NCBI GenBank assembly: GCA_004293655.1
Contig: RDZZ01000126.1
Location: forward strand, 1-32,838
Source: Polaromonas sp.
GTDB taxonomy: Bacteria; Pseudomonadota; Gammaproteobacteria; Burkholderiales; Burkholderiaceae_C
Direction: 5' to 3'
DNA: 32,838 nucleotides
Under the pieces are notes generated by a model. It was given only the letters and a program-made list of their open reading frames with translations. It had not been told where the DNA came from and searched no databases. This document shows, piece by piece, positions 19,032-28,987 of the stretch (position 1 is the first letter of the stretch; the number at the start of each line of letters is the position of its first letter). Made by a program: the position numbers and the translations under genes.

Positions 19032-20442
19032 CGGTTGGCTGGACTGTGGGCGCAGGCTGCAAAGGGTCCAGGCGAATGTGCTTGATACGGGTACGGTGCC
19101 AGGTGTAGATCAAATGGATATAGCCGTCACGACTTTGCAGCAGATGAGGATAGGAGAACTCCAGCCAGCAACTCTCTGGGCTGCACAGCTGGCGTCTGGC
19201 GCTGGCAACGTAGGCAGAGATTTGATTCTGGGCCACGCCGCTGGCAGCGAGTTCGCGCCCGAGCACACGCTCATAGTCCTCAAAAGGAAGGCGGGTTGTG
19301 GGTGTGGCAGAAGACTCAACAATCCACTGGGAAGCGCCTTCAAAATACCCTTTTTTATCAGTCTGCGATCCGGGCTGTGGTTCAGTGCGTGATCCAGTCC
19401 GCAACAGCGCCAGAATTTGACGGTGGTTGGTTGCCGGGTTTAAAGCCAGCCACTGAACACCGCTGCGCGTGACCACACCAGCTATTGAGGCGTCCGGGTT
19501 GGGCCAAGCTGTGGCGCGAGTCGTTGTCCATGTTTTACCCGCATCATCTGTTGTGGATGCCATCAGTGCTTTTGCATTACCAGAGCGCATGTAAACATCG
19601 GCACTCGTGGGGCTTGTCACCAGAACCACGGGCTGAAGGCTGGTTTGACTGCCCGGAATTCGGACTTTATCGACAACGCGGCCCTGCGCGTCGATACGCA
19701 AAATTTCACCCAGCTTGGTGATGAACTCATGGTAGACAGGCAGGGCAATTTGGCCATCCGCCAGCGCCAGGGGCGCTCCTTTGACCAGCGTGCTGATGTT
19801 CAAAAACGGCGAGGTCACCAGACGCCGGGGCTGACTCCAACTGATGCCCTCATCTGTTGAACGCGACCAAGTGATGGCGCTGCCAGCCCAACCGCCTAGT
19901 GAAACATTGACCATCCACAGCCAGAGAGCGCCATCAGGTGCCCTGGCAATCACCGGATTACCTATTTTTTTGACATAACGCCAAAGACCGCGCTCGATTT
20001 GGTGTCTCTCAAAAAGCGTGCTTTCTACACCCCACTGAAGGGTTGCCGCATCCATGACGGCGGTTTGCACGCTCACATCTCCAGCTCCTTCTCTCGAACC
20101 GGAAAACCACACAGCCCGCAAACTGCCATTGAGCAACTCCACCATGGAAGCTGCATGTACCGCTTGTCCAGGTGTGCTGGAGACAAACTGCGCGTCCAGC
20201 ATAAAGTGTCCGTCAACAGAGCGCTGTAATGGTCTGGATGCGGAGTTTAGGGGGTTTGCAACAGGCTCAGATAGGCGTGCAGAAGCTTCTGGTGATTGTT
20301 GTGGTGATTGTGCAGCAGGCAAGCGTGTGACGGTTTTCCAGCCTGCAAGCGCAAAGGCAAGCACCAGCATCGCGGCAGTCAGATACTCAAAAATACCAAC
20401 GGGCTTGAATCTCAAGCGCCTCCCTTTGTGCTGTATTAGCAT
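18997..20442 (-). CDS. membrane-anchored sialidase/neuraminidase-like (BNR repeat) protein
   Basis: N-terminal TM; VHAASMVELLNGSLRAVWFSGSREGAGDV; BNR/Asp-box-like STDEGISWSQPR and TTDDAGKTWTT. Confidence 0.82.
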   Translation of the reverse strand: MLIQHKGRRLRFKPVGIFEYLTAAMLVLAFALAGWKTVTRLPAAQSPQQSPEASARLSEPVANPLNSASRPLQRSVDGHFMLDAQFVSSTPGQAVHAASMVELLNGSLRAVWFSGSREGAGDVSVQTAVMDAATLQWGVESTLFERHQIERGLWRYVKKIGNPVIARAPDGALWLWMVNVSLGGWAGSAITWSRSTDEGISWSQPRRLVTSPFLNISTLVKGAPLALADGQIALPVYHEFITKLGEILRIDAQGRVVDKVRIPGSQTSLQPVVLVTSPTSADVYMRSGNAKALMASTTDDAGKTWTTTRATAWPNPDASIAGVVTRSGVQWLALNPATNHRQILALLRTGSRTEPQPGSQTDKKGYFEGASQWIVESSATPTTRLPFEDYERVLGRELAASGVAQNQISAYVASARRQLCSPESCWLEFSYPHLLQSRDGYIHLIYTWHRTRIKHIRLDPLQPAPTVQPTGVNVVHVPPTH

Positions 20443-20467
20443 CGCGACATCGCCACCATGCTGTCAC

Positions 20468-21445
20468 TCAATAATTGAGCAACACAGCACCCCAGGTGAA
20501 GCCGCCACCCACGCCTTCGAGCATCAAGGTGTCACCTTTTTTGATCTTGCCACTGCGCACTGCTGTATCCAATGCCAATGGAATGGATGCAGCCGAGGTA
20601 TTGCCATGCTGATCTACCGTGATGATCAGCTTTTCAAGCGGTACCTTCAATTTTTTGGCGGTGCTCTGCATGATACGGATATTGGCCTGATGCGGGATCA
20701 GCCAGTCAATATCGGCATCTGTCAAATAGGCTTTGGCCAGCGCTGCACGCGCCGCGCTTTCAAGCACGCCCACCGCCAGCTTGAAGACAGCCTGACCATC
20801 CATTTTGAGCAGCGGATCACCCAGCACTTTGCCGCCCGACACGCCGCCAGGCACGCACAAAATGTTGACATGCTTGCCATCGGCGTGCAAATCGCTTGCC
20901 AAAATACCAGGTGTCTCTGATGCTTGCAGGACGACCGCACCCGCGCCATCACCAAACAGCACGCAGGTGGTACGGTCCGAAAAGTCGAGAATGCGTGAAA
21001 AAACCTCTGCGCCGATCACCAGTGCCTTGGTAGCCGTACCACTCTTGATGAGCGCATCAGCAACAGTCAGCGCATAGACAAAACCACTGCAAACCGCTTG
21101 CAGGTCAAAAGCCGGACAACCTGCCATGCCGAGTTTGTTCTGCAAAATGCACGCTGTGGAAGGAAACACCATGTCTGGTGTGGATGTCGCCACAATGATG
21201 AGATCAATATCAACGGGCTCTAGTCCAGCGGCCTCCAGTGCCTTTTTGGCAGCCTCTACACCCAGATCACTCGAACACACACCTGCTGCCGCAAAGTGGC
21301 GGGCGTGAATACCTGTGCGCTCGACGATCCAGTCATCAGAGGTTTCTATGCCTTGGGCTGCAAGTTCAGCGGCCAAATCAGCGTTGGTCAGCCGACGCGG
21401 GGGCAAGTAGCTGCCGGTACCGGTGATTCGTGAATATCTGGCCAT
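20468..21445 (-). CDS. fabH: beta-ketoacyl-ACP synthase III
   Basis: [28 protein letters not shown] active Cys, [27 protein letters not shown]. Confidence 0.97.
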   Translation of the reverse strand: MARYSRITGTGSYLPPRRLTNADLAAELAAQGIETSDDWIVERTGIHARHFAAAGVCSSDLGVEAAKKALEAAGLEPVDIDLIIVATSTPDMVFPSTACILQNKLGMAGCPAFDLQAVCSGFVYALTVADALIKSGTATKALVIGAEVFSRILDFSDRTTCVLFGDGAGAVVLQASETPGILASDLHADGKHVNILCVPGGVSGGKVLGDPLLKMDGQAVFKLAVGVLESAARAALAKAYLTDADIDWLIPHQANIRIMQSTAKKLKVPLEKLIITVDQHGNTSAASIPLALDTAVRSGKIKKGDTLMLEGVGGGFTWGAVLLNY

Positions 21446-21457
21446 GAATAAAATCCG

Positions 21458-22570
21458 TCAGTGGGTCGGGGCAAAGACCGTTGCATCCGTTGATATCAAG
21501 TAGCTTGTGGGCACAGCTACAACTGCGGGCAACACTTTGGTCATGACCAGCAAAGGAGCTGCGTGCGTGATGCGTTCGTACACTTTTTCAAGCAGGCTGT
21601 TTCTCGCCGCATCATAAGCTCGATTGAGCGCACGCTCGAAGGCAAAGGCATCGGCAGAGCCATGGCTTTTGAACACCAAGCCCTGCAAGCCCAGTAAAGC
21701 CGCACCGTTGTAACGCCTGTGATCCATTCTGCTCTTAACCGCACTTAGAACCGGATAAGCAACGACACCTGCCATTTTAGTGAAAATGTTGCGTGAAAAC
21801 TCTGTCTTGATGAAACTGCCGATCATACCGGCCAGACCTTCGCTGGTTTTCAAGGCCACATTACCTACAAAACCATCACACACCACAATGTCTGTGGTGC
21901 CTTTGAATATATCGTTGCCTTCAACATTCCCGTAGAAATTGAGATCGCCGGAGTTGGAGGCTGATCGCAACAGTTCACCTGCTTTTTTAATGACTTCACT
22001 GCCTTTTATCGCCTCTTCGCCTATATTGAGCAGCCCGACGCTGGGCGTGAGATTCTCACTGATGGCAGCCACGAGGGCAGATCCCATCACAGCAAACTGG
22101 AGCAAATGGTCTTCGGTGCAATCGACGTTGGCACCGAGATCAAGCACGGTGGTGGCACCGCCCACTGCATTTGGCAATTGGGTCGCAATGGCAGGTCGGT
22201 CTATGCCGTCCATGGTTTTAAGCACGTATCGCGCTACGGCCATGAGCGCACCGGTGTTACCAGCAGAAACGGCCGCTTGTGCGCTGCCATCTTTGACTTG
22301 GTTGACAGCCACACGCATGGAAGAGTTTTTCTTTCGGCGCAATGCGATTTCTATTGAGTCGTCCATGGTGACGACTTCACTGGCCTCGACCATCCGGCAG
22401 CGCGGGTGTGCCAGCAGTTGGGCATACAGTGCGTGAGACTGCAAGACCGGGGTTTGTCCTACGAGTAGCAGTTCGGCATCCGCGTGGTTGCTCAAAAAAG
22501 CCAGACTGGCTGGTATCGTGACAACAACGCCAAAGTCACCGCCCATAGCATCAACGGCGATCCTGATCAT
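21458..22570 (-). CDS. plsX: phosphate acyltransferase PlsX
   Basis: [44 protein letters not shown]. Confidence 0.97.
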   Translation of the reverse strand: MIRIAVDAMGGDFGVVVTIPASLAFLSNHADAELLLVGQTPVLQSHALYAQLLAHPRCRMVEASEVVTMDDSIEIALRRKKNSSMRVAVNQVKDGSAQAAVSAGNTGALMAVARYVLKTMDGIDRPAIATQLPNAVGGATTVLDLGANVDCTEDHLLQFAVMGSALVAAISENLTPSVGLLNIGEEAIKGSEVIKKAGELLRSASNSGDLNFYGNVEGNDIFKGTTDIVVCDGFVGNVALKTSEGLAGMIGSFIKTEFSRNIFTKMAGVVAYPVLSAVKSRMDHRRYNGAALLGLQGLVFKSHGSADAFAFERALNRAYDAARNSLLEKVYERITHAAPLLVMTKVLPAVVAVPTSYLISTDATVFAPTH

Positions 22571-22634
22571 GAGCAGGCAGCAACGGTCAATTCAATGGCA
22601 AAAGAATGCAACATAAAAACGAGACCCAAAGAAA

Positions 22635-22657
22635 AGCCCGCAGGATAAGTGCGGGCT
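22635..22657 (-). terminator. rho-independent terminator after rpmF
   Basis: Minus strand AGCCCGCA-CTTATCC-TGCGGGCT followed by TTTCTTT. Confidence 0.8.
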
Positions 22658-22675
22658 CATGCTTATGGCGTTGTA

Positions 22676-22858
22676 TTACGCTTCAGATTTGGTTTTCAAG
22701 ACCTTGCGACCGCGGTAAAAACCAGTCGGGCTGATGTGGTGGCGCAAGTGAATCTCACCTGTGGTGGACTCTACTGCCATGCCCGGCACATTCAGTGCGT
22801 TGTGCGAACGGTGCATGCCGCGCTTGGAAGGAGATTTTTTGTTCTGCTGGACGGCCAT
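22676..22858 (-). CDS. rpmF: 50S ribosomal protein L32
   Basis: [42 protein letters not shown]. Confidence 0.98.
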   Translation of the reverse strand: MAVQQNKKSPSKRGMHRSHNALNVPGMAVESTTGEIHLRHHISPTGFYRGRKVLKTKSEA

Positions 22859-23125
22859 GTTCCGCTCCTGATAAACACGCTGATGAACTCATGGCACCAG
22901 CGTATGGGTTGGTAAATTGCGCATCAGATTCTCAAGTGCAAGCAGCTTTGATTTCAGAAAGTCTCATGAAATCCTTGGGCTACCCACATTGCCGTATCAA
23001 TACGCGAAGCCTTGGATTATAGCCCGGATAAGTCATTGCTCTTCATTGCCACGCCTTGGCAAACTGCAGCAAGAGTCGATACCGTGAGGCCTCACAACAG
23101 ATACGTGCCTTATCTTCACACTCCT

Positions 23126-23671
23126 TCACACTTTTTTACCCTTGAGCTGGGCCAGCACTGCAAAGGGGTTGGGCTTTTCAATGGCGATGTCTGTGAGTTC
23201 AGGCTCCCCGACGCTCAACACAGGAGCCACGGGACACTGCGCATGCATGGGCACCAGAGGCAAGGCCATGAGCAACTCGTCCTCCAGCACGCAGAGCAGG
23301 TCAAACTGCGGCACCATGACCAGCAGGTCTTCCTCGCACTGGTCGTCCTCGGCCATGGCGATTTCTTCGGTGGCTACAAACCGGTACCACTGGTCAACCA
23401 CCAGTGGTGCATGCATCAACCCCATACAGCGCTGACATGTCAGGGCAAGCGTGGCAGTGGCCTGCAGATGCAGCCAGATATCGGCCTCAGCCCCGGAGCC
23501 AGTCCGTAACTCGGGATGAGCCTGCCAATTCACAGTCAAATCGGGCTCTAGCGCTTGTGTTTCCAGCGCCAGGCGCTCCATATTTTGTAGCAAAGTAGTA
23601 CCGATCAGAGGGTGACCCTCTGCGGCAAAGGCCTGCATGTTGAGCCTGCTGGCTTGAAGATGTGTGGTCAT
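23126..23671 (-). CDS. YceD/DUF177 family protein
   Basis: LTCQRCMGLMHAPLVVDQWYRFV typical of DUF177; upstream of rpmF. Confidence 0.9.
   Translation of the reverse strand: MTTHLQASRLNMQAFAAEGHPLIGTTLLQNMERLALETQALEPDLTVNWQAHPELRTGSGAEADIWLHLQATATLALTCQRCMGLMHAPLVVDQWYRFVATEEIAMAEDDQCEEDLLVMVPQFDLLCVLEDELLMALPLVPMHAQCPVAPVLSVGEPELTDIAIEKPNPFAVLAQLKGKKV
23575..23591. repeat. 17-nt palindromic element copy (GCTCCATATTTTGTAGC), inside yceD
   Basis: One half-site mismatch; flanked by further palindromic sequence. Confidence 0.55.
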
Positions 23672-23696
23672 GGCGACAGTGTAAGAGAATCAAGCC

Positions 23697-24326
23697 ATGA
23701 ACTCTCTTGCCGTACGCCCTCAAAAAGCCCGTTCCCTGGTGCTGGGCTCCACCTCACCGTATCGCCAGACGCTGTTACAGCGCCTGCAGATTCCATTTGA
23801 AACCGCTGCACCCGGGGTTGACGAAACTCCACACCCAGGCGAGGTACCGCGCATGCTGGCACAGCGCCTGGCACTGGCAAAAGCCAGGGCGGTCGCCCAC
23901 CTGTTTCCTGATGCGGTGGTCATTGGCTCGGATCAGGTCGCTGACCTGTCAGGCATACCCCTGGGCAAACCTGGTACGCATGAAAAGGCCGTAGCGCAAT
24001 TGCGTCAGATGCGTGGGCAAACCGTTATCTTTCAAACAGCGGTGTCGGTGGTGTGCCTGGAAAGCGGGTTTGAAGAGAACAGCCTGGCTGCCGTGAGTGT
24101 GAAATTCCGTGACCTGACAGACATTGAGATTGAGAACTACCTGCGTGCCGAGCAGCCTTACGACTGCGCGGGCAGCGCCAAAAGCGAAGGGCTGGGTATC
24201 GCATTGCTGGCATCCATCGACAGTGATGACCCGACTGCACTGGTCGGGTTGCCGCTGATACGCACTTGCCAGATGCTCCGCGCAGCAGGCATTGAGTTGC
24301 TGTCACCTGCAAAAACCACCATATGA
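23697..24326 (+). CDS. Maf family nucleotide pyrophosphatase
   Basis: LVLGSTSPYRQTLLQRL, VIGSDQVADL, YDCAGSAKSEGLG. Confidence 0.93.
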   Translation: MNSLAVRPQKARSLVLGSTSPYRQTLLQRLQIPFETAAPGVDETPHPGEVPRMLAQRLALAKARAVAHLFPDAVVIGSDQVADLSGIPLGKPGTHEKAVAQLRQMRGQTVIFQTAVSVVCLESGFEENSLAAVSVKFRDLTDIEIENYLRAEQPYDCAGSAKSEGLGIALLASIDSDDPTALVGLPLIRTCQMLRAAGIELLSPAKTTI

Positions 24327-25102
24327 ATACAACCGCCACCATGAAAGCCAAAGGCAAGCTTTATTTAATACCCGCTCCGCTTGACTTTGGCTGTGATGTC
24401 CAGGCACCGCTACAGGATGTGATGCCGCTGGCCACGTTGCAGATGGCAGCGCGCCTGCCCTGCTGGATTTGTGAAAATGCCAAAAGCACGCGTGCCTACC
24501 TCAAGCGCATCAACGACCTTCAGCCCTTGACCACGCCCGTGCAGTCGCTGCAAATTCAGGAGCTTCCCCGAGAAGTCCACAAAAAAGGGGATCACCATGG
24601 CAACTTCGATGCCCGTCCATTGTTGATGGCTGCCCTGGAAGGCCGGGATACGGGGCTGGTCAGCGAAGCCGGTATGCCCGCAATCGCTGACCCAGGCTCA
24701 TCTGTTGTACGGGCTGCGCATGATCTGGGTGTTGAGGTGATTGCGCTGACTGGGCCTGTGTCGTTGATGCTCGCGCTGGCATCGAGTGGCATGAGTGGCC
24801 AGAACTTTGCCTTTGCAGGCTATTTACCGCAAGATGCAGGCGAGCGATCACAACGTATTCGCGAGCTTGAATCTTTGGCTTTGAAGACGGGCCAGACCCA
24901 GATGTTCATTGAAACACCCTACCGCAACACGGCGCTGCTGCAGGCGTTGCTGCAAACACTGCAGGGCAATACCCGGCTGGCGCTGAGTTGCGGTTTGACG
25001 CTTGAAAAAGCCTGGAACTTCAGCGCTCAGGCTAACCACTGGAAGAAAACCAAGCCCGTTGTACCGCTGGATTTACCAACGGTATTTGGTATCGGGCGTT
25101 AG
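24323..25102 (+). CDS. SAM-dependent methyltransferase, RsmI-like (tetrapyrrole methylase fold)
   Basis: GKLYLIPAPL, GLVSEAGMPAIADPGSSVVRAAHDLGVEVIALTGPVSLMLALASSG. Confidence 0.88.
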   Translation: MNTTATMKAKGKLYLIPAPLDFGCDVQAPLQDVMPLATLQMAARLPCWICENAKSTRAYLKRINDLQPLTTPVQSLQIQELPREVHKKGDHHGNFDARPLLMAALEGRDTGLVSEAGMPAIADPGSSVVRAAHDLGVEVIALTGPVSLMLALASSGMSGQNFAFAGYLPQDAGERSQRIRELESLALKTGQTQMFIETPYRNTALLQALLQTLQGNTRLALSCGLTLEKAWNFSAQANHWKKTKPVVPLDLPTVFGIGR

Positions 25103-26190
25103 CGCAGAGGCGGGATCGTACTGAATGCCTTCATCGCGCCCTCGCCTATCGACGCACCAAACCGCTTGACCAGCCGCTCGGCCACGTTGTCTCGTCGCGT
25201 GTAGTCTACGATTTCATCGGCCTTGACGATCTCACGGGCCACATACTCAAGCGAACCCAATTGGTCAGCCAGACCGATTTCAATGGCTTGCTGGCCCGTC
25301 CAGAACAGGCCACTGAACGTTTCAGGCGTTTCCTTGAGCCGCTTGCCACGGCCCGCTTTGACCACGTCAATGAACTGCTGGTGGATTTGGTTGAGCATGG
25401 TCTGGGCAAACGCACGCTGCTTGTCACTCTGGGCACTAAACGGGTCCATAAACCCTTTGTTTTCACCCGCTGTCAGCAAGCGCCGCTCAACACCGAGCTT
25501 GTCCATCAGCCCGGTAAAACCAAAGCCGTCCATCAGCACGCCAATGCTGCCCACAATGCTGGCCTTATCGACAAAAATCTGGTCAGCAGACACCGCAATG
25601 TAGTAAGCAGCAGAGGCACAAGTCTCTTCAACCACGGCGTACACAGGTTTTTTGTGCTTGGCTTTCAGGCGCAAAATCTCATCGTTCATCATGCCGGCCT
25701 GCACCGGACTGCCGCCGGGGGAGTTGATCAGCAACACCACGGCTTTGGCACCTTCGTCTTCAAAAGCAGCGCGCAATGCTGCATTGACAAACTCGGCACT
25801 GGCATCGGCTCCTGCTGCGATTTCTCCCTTGATCTCAACGACTGCCGTGTGCGGCACGGTCACGTCCGTCACAGGCGTGCCGCGGTGCATTGCCATCCAC
25901 ACCAGAATGACGAAAAAAGCCAGCCATGACAGACGCACAAAAGTTTTCCAGCGGCGCGTGGCTTTTTGCTCGTTCAATGATGCAAACGCCAGCTTTTCAA
26001 GCGCTGCCCGCTCCCAGCCTGGGGCATGGGCTGCGTCCACCAAGGCTGCTTTTTTTACTTCTTTTTCAGGATTTTCAGGCGCGACTTGCCCCAGATTTAA
26101 TGGATCATCAGGGCCATTTGGGTCCGCCCCGAAGCCTTTGGAAGGATGGCGTGAGGAGTCGTTCGGGTCAGGGCGGTTTGATTCATTCAT
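25099..26190 (-). CDS. S49 family peptidase (SppA-like signal peptide peptidase)
   Basis: VVLLINSPGGSPVQAG, CASAAYYIAVSADQIFVDKASIVGSIGV. Confidence 0.93.
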   Translation of the reverse strand: MNESNRPDPNDSSRHPSKGFGADPNGPDDPLNLGQVAPENPEKEVKKAALVDAAHAPGWERAALEKLAFASLNEQKATRRWKTFVRLSWLAFFVILVWMAMHRGTPVTDVTVPHTAVVEIKGEIAAGADASAEFVNAALRAAFEDEGAKAVVLLINSPGGSPVQAGMMNDEILRLKAKHKKPVYAVVEETCASAAYYIAVSADQIFVDKASIVGSIGVLMDGFGFTGLMDKLGVERRLLTAGENKGFMDPFSAQSDKQRAFAQTMLNQIHQQFIDVVKAGRGKRLKETPETFSGLFWTGQQAIEIGLADQLGSLEYVAREIVKADEIVDYTRRDNVAERLVKRFGASIGEGAMKAFSTIPPLR

Positions 26191-26214
26191 ATAAGAGGGT
26201 AGTTTAGAGAGGAA

Positions 26215-26583
26215 TTAAAACGTCACCGGTTTGAGGTTGTAAGCGCTGTGCCAATACACGATGGCGTTATTTTCTGAAAGCGTGATTTTCACAAGGCCTC
26301 CGTGGCACGGGCCACCCGCGCACTGGCCGGTATCCGGCAGGTAAGCGGCCCCATGACTGGCACACAGCAACCACTGCCCTGTCGCATCAAAAATGCGGTT
26401 GGGTTGCCAGTCCAGTTCCATCGCCACATGGGTGCAACGGTTCAGGTAGGCATGGGGCTGCCCTTTGTAGCGTATGGCAAAAGCCCGGCACGTCTGACCC
26501 GCGTAGTTGATGTCAAACGGCACAGCTTGACCGCCTTCAATCAAATCACAGCTGTTGCAAAGAGGCAGCAGTTCGTCCATCAA
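26215..26583 (-). CDS. Rieske [2Fe-2S] domain protein
   Basis: CTHVAMELDW...LLCASHGAAY Rieske-like CxH...CxxH. Confidence 0.88.
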   Translation of the reverse strand: MMDELLPLCNSCDLIEGGQAVPFDINYAGQTCRAFAIRYKGQPHAYLNRCTHVAMELDWQPNRIFDATGQWLLCASHGAAYLPDTGQCAGGPCHGGLVKITLSENNAIVYWHSAYNLKPVTF

Positions 26584-26594
26584 GTAAATGGGAT

Positions 26595-27254
26595 TTAACC
26601 GTTGGCAAGAAGCCAGTCCTGCAGATCAGCAATGGAGTGCGCCACATAGTGTGGAGCCAGGGCTTTGAAAGCTGCCGGGTCATGCGCGCCGTAGCTCACG
26701 CCCACACTGGGGCAGCCCGCGTTGACGGCCATCTGCAAATCATGTGTGGTGTCGCCCACCATCAGCACCCGGCCAGGCGGCACGTCAAACTGGGCCATCA
26801 GTTCATGCAGCATGCGCGGATTGGGCTTGCCTGCCGTTTCGTCCGCCGTGCGGGAGCCGTCAAACACGCCTTTGAGTTCAACGCGGTGCAGCACGTCGTC
26901 CAGACCACGGCGGGATTTTCCGGTAGCCACTGCCAATGTGTAGCCACGCGCCTTGAGCGTCTCCAGCAAAGGCAGCACACCGTCAAACAGGCTCAGGTCG
27001 TTGGCGTGTACCTCGTAATGATGGCGGTAACGCTCGCCCAGAGCCGGGTATTTGTCAACTGCCACATCAGGCGCGGCATGGGCCAGCGCCTGCATTAAAC
27101 CCAAGCCAATCACATAAGCGGCAGCCTCGTCGGTCGGCACGGCTCCACCTACATCGCGCACTGCCGCCTGAATGCAGCGGGTGATGATTTTGGTGGAGTC
27201 AAACAGGGTGCCATCCCAGTCGAAGGCAATCAGGTCAAAGTTACGGGGCTTCAT
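26595..27254 (-). CDS. HAD-IA hydrolase, phosphoglycolate phosphatase-like
   Basis: FDWDGTLFDST, ATGKSRRGLD, KPNPRML, MVGDTTHDLQMA. Confidence 0.92.
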   Translation of the reverse strand: MKPRNFDLIAFDWDGTLFDSTKIITRCIQAAVRDVGGAVPTDEAAAYVIGLGLMQALAHAAPDVAVDKYPALGERYRHHYEVHANDLSLFDGVLPLLETLKARGYTLAVATGKSRRGLDDVLHRVELKGVFDGSRTADETAGKPNPRMLHELMAQFDVPPGRVLMVGDTTHDLQMAVNAGCPSVGVSYGAHDPAAFKALAPHYVAHSIADLQDWLLANG

Positions 27255-27270
27255 ACAGGGGATTTCTTCA

Positions 27271-27354
27271 CAAGGACACCAGGGAAATCAAACAGGTCAG
27301 GAGAAAGGACATTTCTTCATTGTATTTTTCTCCTTGGCCTCCTTGATCTCTTTG
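27271..27354. repeat. imperfect inverted repeat, AGGA/CAAGGA-type intergenic element
   Basis: Left arm gaaatcaaacaggtcaggagaaa resembles the reverse complement of tttttctccttggcctccttgatctctttg. Confidence 0.6.
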
Positions 27355-27377
27355 CTCAATGGCTTTTTAAGTGTTTG

Positions 27378-28586
27378 CTACTTTAGCAAGAACTGCTGCA
27401 ACTCAGGCGGCAAATCAGCATTCAGATGCACCACCTTACGCAGCTTGGGGTGGTTGAACTTCAGGCTCCAGGCGTGCAAAAACATGCGTTTCAAAGCAGG
27501 CGCACCGGCAGCTGATTTTTGCAGTGCCTTGTTCAACTCGAAGTCACCGTATTTGTCGTCACCTGCAATCGGGTGACCCTCACCCGCCAGATGCACGCGA
27601 ATCTGGTGGGTTCTGCCAGTTTTAATCGTGACCTCCAGAAGGCTAAAAGGTGTGCCCGGTGCCGACGGGTTGGCGGCAATCGCTGACTTGACCTTGACCA
27701 GCGTCACCGAGCGCAGGCCGTCCGGGTGCTCGTTGGCCACAATCTTGACGCGGCGCTCACCGTTGTCCAGCAGGTATTTGTGCAGCGACTTGTCAATGAC
27801 CCGCTTGTTGGCAGGCCAGGTACCACTGGTCAGCGCCAGATAAATCTTGTCTGTTTCACGCTCCCTGAACTGTTCCTGGAGCAATTTCAAGGCCATGCGG
27901 CGCTTGGCAATCAGCAAAATGCCACTGGTTTCGCGGTCAAGCCGATGCACCAGCTCCAGAAATTCCGCTTCAGGCCGGGCCATGCGCAGTTGCTCAATGA
28001 CACCAAAGCTCACACCACTGCCCCCATGCACAGCGACACCCGCTGGCTTGTCAATAGCCAGCAAAAAATCGTCTTCAAACAGCACTGGAAATTCGGCAGG
28101 AGGCGCATAACCGCCTATTGTTGAACTCGCGCCGTGGCGCACCACTTCTTTGGCAGCAGCGATGGCCTGGGCCTTCTGGTCTGCCCGCTCCGAGGTACGT
28201 ATCGGGGGCAGTCGCACCACATCGCCGGCTTCCACGCGGGTATCGGCCTGCGCCCTGCCTTTGTTGACCCGTACCTCGCCACTGCGAATGATGCGGTAAA
28301 CATGGGTTTTAGGCACGCCCTTGAGCTGGCGGATCAAAAAGTTGTCGAGCCTTTGGCCCGCATAATCTTCGTCCACCGTGACCAAAGTTGCCTGTGGTGA
28401 TGTGAGTTCGGACAGGCTGTGGGCAGGCTGGATGGAGGCAGGAACTGGCTGCTCTTGCCCTTGCTCTTGCCGTTTATGCGGCTTGACCTGCGGCTTGTTT
28501 GGCTGGCTTGAAGCCTCGGGGCGGGCTGGGAATTGCCGTGCTGGGCGGTGTGCCCTGGCTGAAGCTGCCCCTATAATGTGTTTCAC
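27378..28586 (-). CDS. rluC: 23S rRNA pseudouridine synthase, RluC-type
   Basis: S4 domain QRLDNFLIRQLKGVPKTHVYRIIRSGEVRVN; LVHRLDRETSGILLIAK; adjacent to divergent rne. Confidence 0.92.
   Translation of the reverse strand: MKHIIGAASARAHRPARQFPARPEASSQPNKPQVKPHKRQEQGQEQPVPASIQPAHSLSELTSPQATLVTVDEDYAGQRLDNFLIRQLKGVPKTHVYRIIRSGEVRVNKGRAQADTRVEAGDVVRLPPIRTSERADQKAQAIAAAKEVVRHGASSTIGGYAPPAEFPVLFEDDFLLAIDKPAGVAVHGGSGVSFGVIEQLRMARPEAEFLELVHRLDRETSGILLIAKRRMALKLLQEQFRERETDKIYLALTSGTWPANKRVIDKSLHKYLLDNGERRVKIVANEHPDGLRSVTLVKVKSAIAANPSAPGTPFSLLEVTIKTGRTHQIRVHLAGEGHPIAGDDKYGDFELNKALQKSAAGAPALKRMFLHAWSLKFNHPKLRKVVHLNADLPPELQQFLLK
28572..28577 (+). promoter_or_regulatory. candidate -10 box of the rne promoter
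   Basis: Perfect TATAAT in divergent rluC/rne region; no clear -35 found. Confidence 0.4.
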
Positions 28587-28801
28587 TGGTGTTACGCTGT
28601 AAGTGGTTGATTTGTCTGGAGTTTAGTCCACACGAACAGGGTCCGGATCAAAAAATCCAATCCCCAAGCCGCAAACAGCCATACCGGAAGGTCGATGCCC
28701 ATTCAGGCAATCCGTCTAAGCGACCAGTGCCAGGCACTGCGCCCCAGCGAATTGCATGACAGACAAGTCGGCGTTTTGCGATACAACTACGGAAATACCA
28801 T

Positions 28802-28826
28802 GCAGACAGCCCAGCGGGCTGTTTGC
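28802..28826 (+). promoter_or_regulatory. stem-loop in rne leader
   Basis: gcagacagccc-agc-gggctgtttgc, 11-bp stem including one G-U. Confidence 0.6.
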
Positions 28827-28903
28827 GGATCCAGCTGAGAAACAAGTCTTTGAACAGGCCGCCCTCGAATGACAACGCTAACCAGTCTGATTTATCTATG
28901 CCT

Positions 28904-28923
28904 GCAGCGCCTTTTAGCGCTGC
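28904..28923 (+). promoter_or_regulatory. second stem-loop in rne leader
   Basis: gcagcgc-ctttta-gcgctgc, 7-bp perfect stem. Confidence 0.55.
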
Positions 28924-28970
28924 TGATTGGTATGAATCAGCCTGCGCCCCTTGTAAAACTTGCGCGAGCA

Positions 28971-28987
28971 GTTACTCTTTTAGTAGC
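28971..28987. repeat. 17-nt palindromic element copy (GTTACTCTTTTAGTAGC), rne leader
   Basis: One half-site mismatch. Confidence 0.5.

Noticed and set aside
27374-27392. TTGCTACTTTAGCAA palindrome at the rluC 3' end
   Set aside because: Half-sites resemble the 17-nt element but spacing is shorter, so not counted as a copy.
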